Under the pieces are notes generated by a model. That model was not told the DNA's origin and searched no databases. It saw only the letters and a list, made by a program, of their open reading frames with translations. This document shows, in pieces, positions 20,214 through 23,967 of a DNA stretch of 23,967 bases; position 1 is the stretch's first letter; every line of letters begins with the position of its first letter. A program made the translations under genes and the position numbers. Source of the stretch: Dimargaris cristalligena (taxonomy: Eukaryota > Kickxellomycota > Dimargaritomycetes > Dimargaritales > Dimargaritaceae). The stretch is taken from the NCBI GenBank assembly GCA_027576995.1, contig JANBQC010000439.1:1-23967 (forward strand), given 5' to 3'.

Positions 20214-23200
20214 TCATCTCGTTCCAGCTACAGCGATGGACTCAACAAAACCATTTTCCCATTTACGTGGGCCAGTTTACCCCTGTCCGCTGGGTAAATG
20301 ATGAGCAATCCCGCTACTTCTGTGTGCGTTGCCGCTGTTCCACCAGAACAAAGAATATCTAGGGGATCGGTTCAGTTCTGCGGAAATACGAAAACCCGAT
20401 TTAAAAGAAGGGCTTTATTGGTTGAAAATCAATTTCTGGTTGATTATCATATTTGCATATCACCTGAATGCAAATGCGGCTGTTTTGGGTTTCGTCTCAT
20501 GCCCGAGTGTAAGTTGGAGAGTCGCCCTATCCAATTCGTTGAAAAGAGATTCAACTTTCTCGCATTCAACGCGAGCACCATGTTTTTAAGGATTTACTTC
20601 CTTGTTCTTAGAAGAGTTAAAGGCAAGTGGGGCATTAAGTCGAAAAAATAGGAAGGCAGTAGATCTCGTATCGTCTTCCATTAATAATACGAAGAAGGGG
20701 ATACAACCTGAATATCGGGAGGATAACACCCCATTTGTTCCGCTTGGCCATTGCCAGTAGTTCTTGAGGATAGACGAATGTCCAACATCTAGGTAATCCT
20801 CCCCTCCCTCCATCTTGTATTGCCGCTGGGTTCCGGTTTTACGGCACTAAGTTTAGACATACACGTGAAAGCGGCGGGCTCCTTTTCAGGGTGCCGTGGT
20901 TCATGTGGTAGTGTTAAAAACGGGATTGAACGAGTGTAGAAGTATTTAGGAAGCTAGCTTTATTATTATTAGCGGCCCCAATAGGGTGTGAAGATTAATG
21001 TAGCGATTGTAGGAAATGAAAGTAAACGTATGGGAGTAATAGTCATCTGCGGATCCGTCTCTGGGTTGGCCAACTGTTCCTTTCTATGCTGGTATAACTC
21101 AAGAACCATGTATGCGCATATAGCCTTGGATGGTGCTCCCGGGTGGTTCGTACTATTCCTATGGTCTGGACGGACAGTCAGTATCCTTGCATAGCCTTCA
21201 GGATGAGTCGGGGGTAGTGGAGGAGAAGATACCATCGGAGGTCCAGCTGGATGCCTGACTATATGCACTGTCTGCTTGTCGCTGGGTACACCTGGCGCTG
21301 CAATATTAACAGTAGCATCCCCCGGCTGACCGTGACATTACTGTTAGCCGGGTTGAAGGAAACACGGTTTGTGGGGGTGAACATAGGCAGCAGTGCTTCG
21401 TTCATTGCTGCCAGCTATTTTACAAGTTCATAGTCCTATCGCAATAATCATCTGTTTATTCATATGTTTATATATGTAGGAAAACGCGCGACATCATTGC
21501 ACTGTGAAGTGAATCATTCGGTCCTTTCTGTCGTGGCATTTGCGACGAGAGTTCACCGAAAAATAAGCTACAACCCAAATACTTTTATATTCCAATTTAC
21601 ATGACACACATCCAATTAACGGTATAAAACCCCCATAATACAAGGCTTTTTAAATAAATTGATATTTCCTTAGTCGACGCTGATTGTATCCGAAGGTCGG
21701 GAATATTCTTCAATATCCACCATTCCTCAGTTTCATTTGACATAATAAATGAAATACGTGCCAATTGTTGAATTCATTGCACAACCCACCACCTAGGCTG
21801 AAAGCTGAGCAGTACACCTTGATGGTGGGCGGTACAACGGCCCTATATTTTTACGGTACGCTTAATTGCCCAGAGGGTTATTTAACTACCAATCTATAGC
21901 GACGGCTATGTGCCAAGTATAATCACAGATCTGTCTACAAAGAGTCATGAACCTTAAGTAAAGAAAAGCCACAGCGATCGATTATATGTAATGGGTATAG
22001 TCCGTTTGTCTTGGAAAAGAGGGGCTCCGTACGGGAAGGGTGGGCGACTCATTTTATATTCCCCTCAGCTTTTGGTCCAACGTCCATGTAGCCACTGCCC
22101 CTCCGGTTGGAAGCACCCTTCGCCCCCATGGGTGTATGTACGATGGGATGCCTCCACTTTATCCAAAGACTGCTGTTGTTGGGAATAATCTTTGTTTTCG
22201 GGTGAGGAGGGTGTGTGGCGAACTCGTTTAGGGTAATCTAAGTGGGGACATACGAATGGTTTTGCTAGTAAACCAGTGGCCCATTTGTCTTTTTTCACCA
22301 GCAGTAAAGTTGGGTATTCCACAAACCTGTAAAAGGACTACATCACTGACATCGGCCGCTTCCTATAATTACGCCTGACTTACTGTGCTCCGTATGGTAC
22401 TAATACGGTACAGGCTCCCTCTCACAGTAGGTATTCTGCTTCTGCTTCAGCCTAGCCCAACCAACTGTATGTATAAGAGGTTAGGAGGTGGGGTGTAGGG
22501 CTGCAGATATTGTGGGTTCTAGCTTGTCTTAACCCTCTGGAACTTGTCTATAGCTCTTTCCTAATATTTCCCAAGTAATCTCGGTGGTATACTCCCATAA
22601 TAAACCCGCCTACTAAGGTAAACGATGCGCTGATAGGCGTACTATATAGTAACACCCTCCTGACAACGTATTATATTAACAGTCAATTTCTAGTGAGGCT
22701 TGAGGCTGACTGGTACAACTAAATTTGCAAAGCTCACATACCGCAAGCATTGCGGAATCTCGCCCATACTTCGACTCTTCATTCTACATCTATCAAGTAC
22801 ATTATACCTTTAGAGGTACGGTATTTATACCAGCCATATTTAAGAAGACAACGTGTCTTAAGAATTCTTACTATTCACTATGTCGCTCAATAATGTTTGC
22901 ATTCTCATGCGGCCATTTCGCGATCTACGCACATACAGGAATAGAGGCTAGGTGACATTGACAAGTATTGGGCTTTGCTGGACAACCATTAGTTAATTTG
23001 GGAATTGGCCAATGTATTTTGGAATACCAATATTATGCTGTTTGGGGGGGGGGATAAAAGTGTAAATAATATCCTAGGCCTAATGATCCCCCACATTAGC
23101 CATTCCGATACTGTACTTAAACCAATATTAAACTGGTGTTTAGCCTAAGGGTGTGAGGAGTTTATTGCCCTAAATTGCAGTGTACATTCAGAGTAATTAA

Positions 23201-23967
23201 GAGGGTGCTTAGTAGTCGCTATGAATGGTGGCAAACACCCGCTAGTATGGGTGTTCGGGAACCCGTTATAGTTAGGGTAGAAAGCTGGCTGGACTAGACT
23301 TGTGTAGAAAATTTCTAAAAACCGCAGCCCCGCCTCCAGTCTAAAGTATTATATGGCTTAGGGAGAAAAAGTAGACGGATGATATTCTTACTATGTAGGT
23401 ATACATTGACACTCAGACTTAATCTATAAACGATATATTACATCCATCCCAGTTGCTGTAGCATACACATTGCGGTCTAGGTTTGGACAGGCTACTTGAA
23501 TACCTCAAATGTATCAATAAGTTGCGAGGCATTGCTATATGCAAACCAAAGTAAATAGGAATAGTCAGTGACAGGAATGAGTGATTCCGGGCCAGACTTA
23601 TACAAACAGCATGAATTCCCGACTTTAGTTGTCAGCATACAGAATTTTAGTGATACCAAAGTAGGTGATAGTGGAAAGTGATAATGAAGCAAGGCCCTCT
23701 AATCGATAATACCCGGTGGACCTTACTTGTGTTAAGGTGATGCCCCTTTGCTCTCCCATGCATGAGCCAGCCTAATCTAAGAAAGTGAGTGTGTCAGGTC
23801 CCATGACTTACCGCACTGAGGTAAACGGTGCCCTTGCTGCAGTAGACCGTATCATTGTATCGTAAGGAGAAGTTTCAGTGGGTTTTGGGAGAGAGGTGGA
23901 GGGGCAGACAAAACATAAGCTCAAAGTTACAGAGTTGGAAGTGGAGCCGGGCTGGCCTGGAACTTAT
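20214..23967. other. Right-end region without a defensible gene
   Basis: No RNA gene, repeat or conserved protein was recognised in 3.7 kb. The largest frames (20298-20651 plus, 20969-21268 minus, 22065-22322 minus, 22725-22955 plus, 23492-23692 minus) overlap rival frames on the other strand or in other phases, and none has a family motif. Their lengths are within what random sequence of this composition gives. A minus-strand reading at 21405-20969 would be a 145-residue protein only if one base were missing in a G run near 21325. A 52-codon frame at 20204-20362 (plus) ends with a CVRCRC cluster. Small exons of intron-rich genes could be hidden here. Confidence 0.45.

Noticed and set aside
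20204..20362. 52-codon plus-strand frame ending with a CVRCRC cluster, resembling a zinc-binding fragment.
   Set aside because: Too short and without a complete metal-binding pattern; its start overlaps the inverted repeat near the TATA box.
20298..20651. 117-codon plus-strand frame.
   Set aside because: Chance-level length, a rival 86-codon frame overlaps it, and no motif or splice support.
22065..22322. 85-codon minus-strand frame and a rival reading in another phase.
   Set aside because: Both look equally plausible, which argues that neither is supported; no motif in either.
23812..23855. Minus-strand MIRSTAARAPFTSV followed by GTAAGT, resembling a first exon coding a mitochondrial presequence.
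   Set aside because: No downstream exon could be found to continue it; 44 bases plus a donor can occur by chance.
1..23967. tRNA, rRNA or CRISPR features.
   Set aside because: Scanned for T-loop motifs such as GGTTCGA with a matching cloverleaf and for regularly spaced repeats; the only GGTTCGA noticed (about 10985) is inside PMS1 exon 2 and nothing else fitted.

Overview
The window looks like nuclear DNA of a fungus, most likely from an early-diverging lineage. Its genes are interrupted by spliceosomal introns of 164-442 bases with GTAAGT-type donors and NAG acceptors. Two housekeeping proteins, a Ubc8/UBE2H ubiquitin-conjugating enzyme and a PMS1/PMS2 mismatch-repair MutL protein, read as fungal-type orthologues. 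A complete SWEET sugar transporter is present, a family that is unusual in Dikarya but known from early-diverging fungi. A Zoopagomycota or Kickxellomycotina-type fungus is my inference from these points; I cannot run a phylogeny.

Layout. Positions 382-2052 (minus) hold a two-exon gene for an unrecognised 490-residue protein with a signal peptide followed at once by an F-box-like stretch. Positions 3803-5208 (plus) hold a three-exon SWEET transporter of 213 residues. Positions 6113-7508 (minus) hold a four-exon Ubc8 of 182 residues. Positions 8659-12456 (minus) hold a six-exon PMS1 of 902 residues with its ATPase and endonuclease motifs intact. All exon joints were set by hand; every joint keeps the reading frame and matches family motifs.

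Positions 13897-19310 are a nested retrotransposon graveyard. A decayed Ty1/copia element has a 362-base 5' LTR, a primer-binding site matching the anticodon region of initiator tRNA-Met (half-tRNA priming), then gag, protease, integrase and reverse transcriptase remains. It is interrupted by an antisense solo LTR of its own family, then by a 582-base solo LTR of a second family. It stops at a second copy of that second LTR. Removing the first two insertions with their 5-base target duplications rejoins the host frame in each case.

Beyond the element lies a minus-strand gene (19709-19996) for a 95-residue cationic secreted protein, with a TATA box inside an 8-base inverted repeat. The last 3.7 kb carries only chance-level ORFs and no gene I can defend.

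The genes do not form an operon or cluster: sugar transport, GID-type ubiquitination, DNA repair and two secreted proteins are simply neighbours. I found no tRNA or rRNA gene, no CRISPR array, and no clearly new multi-gene system. The most informative observations are the transposon insertion order, its half-tRNA primer site, and the two unrecognised secreted proteins.
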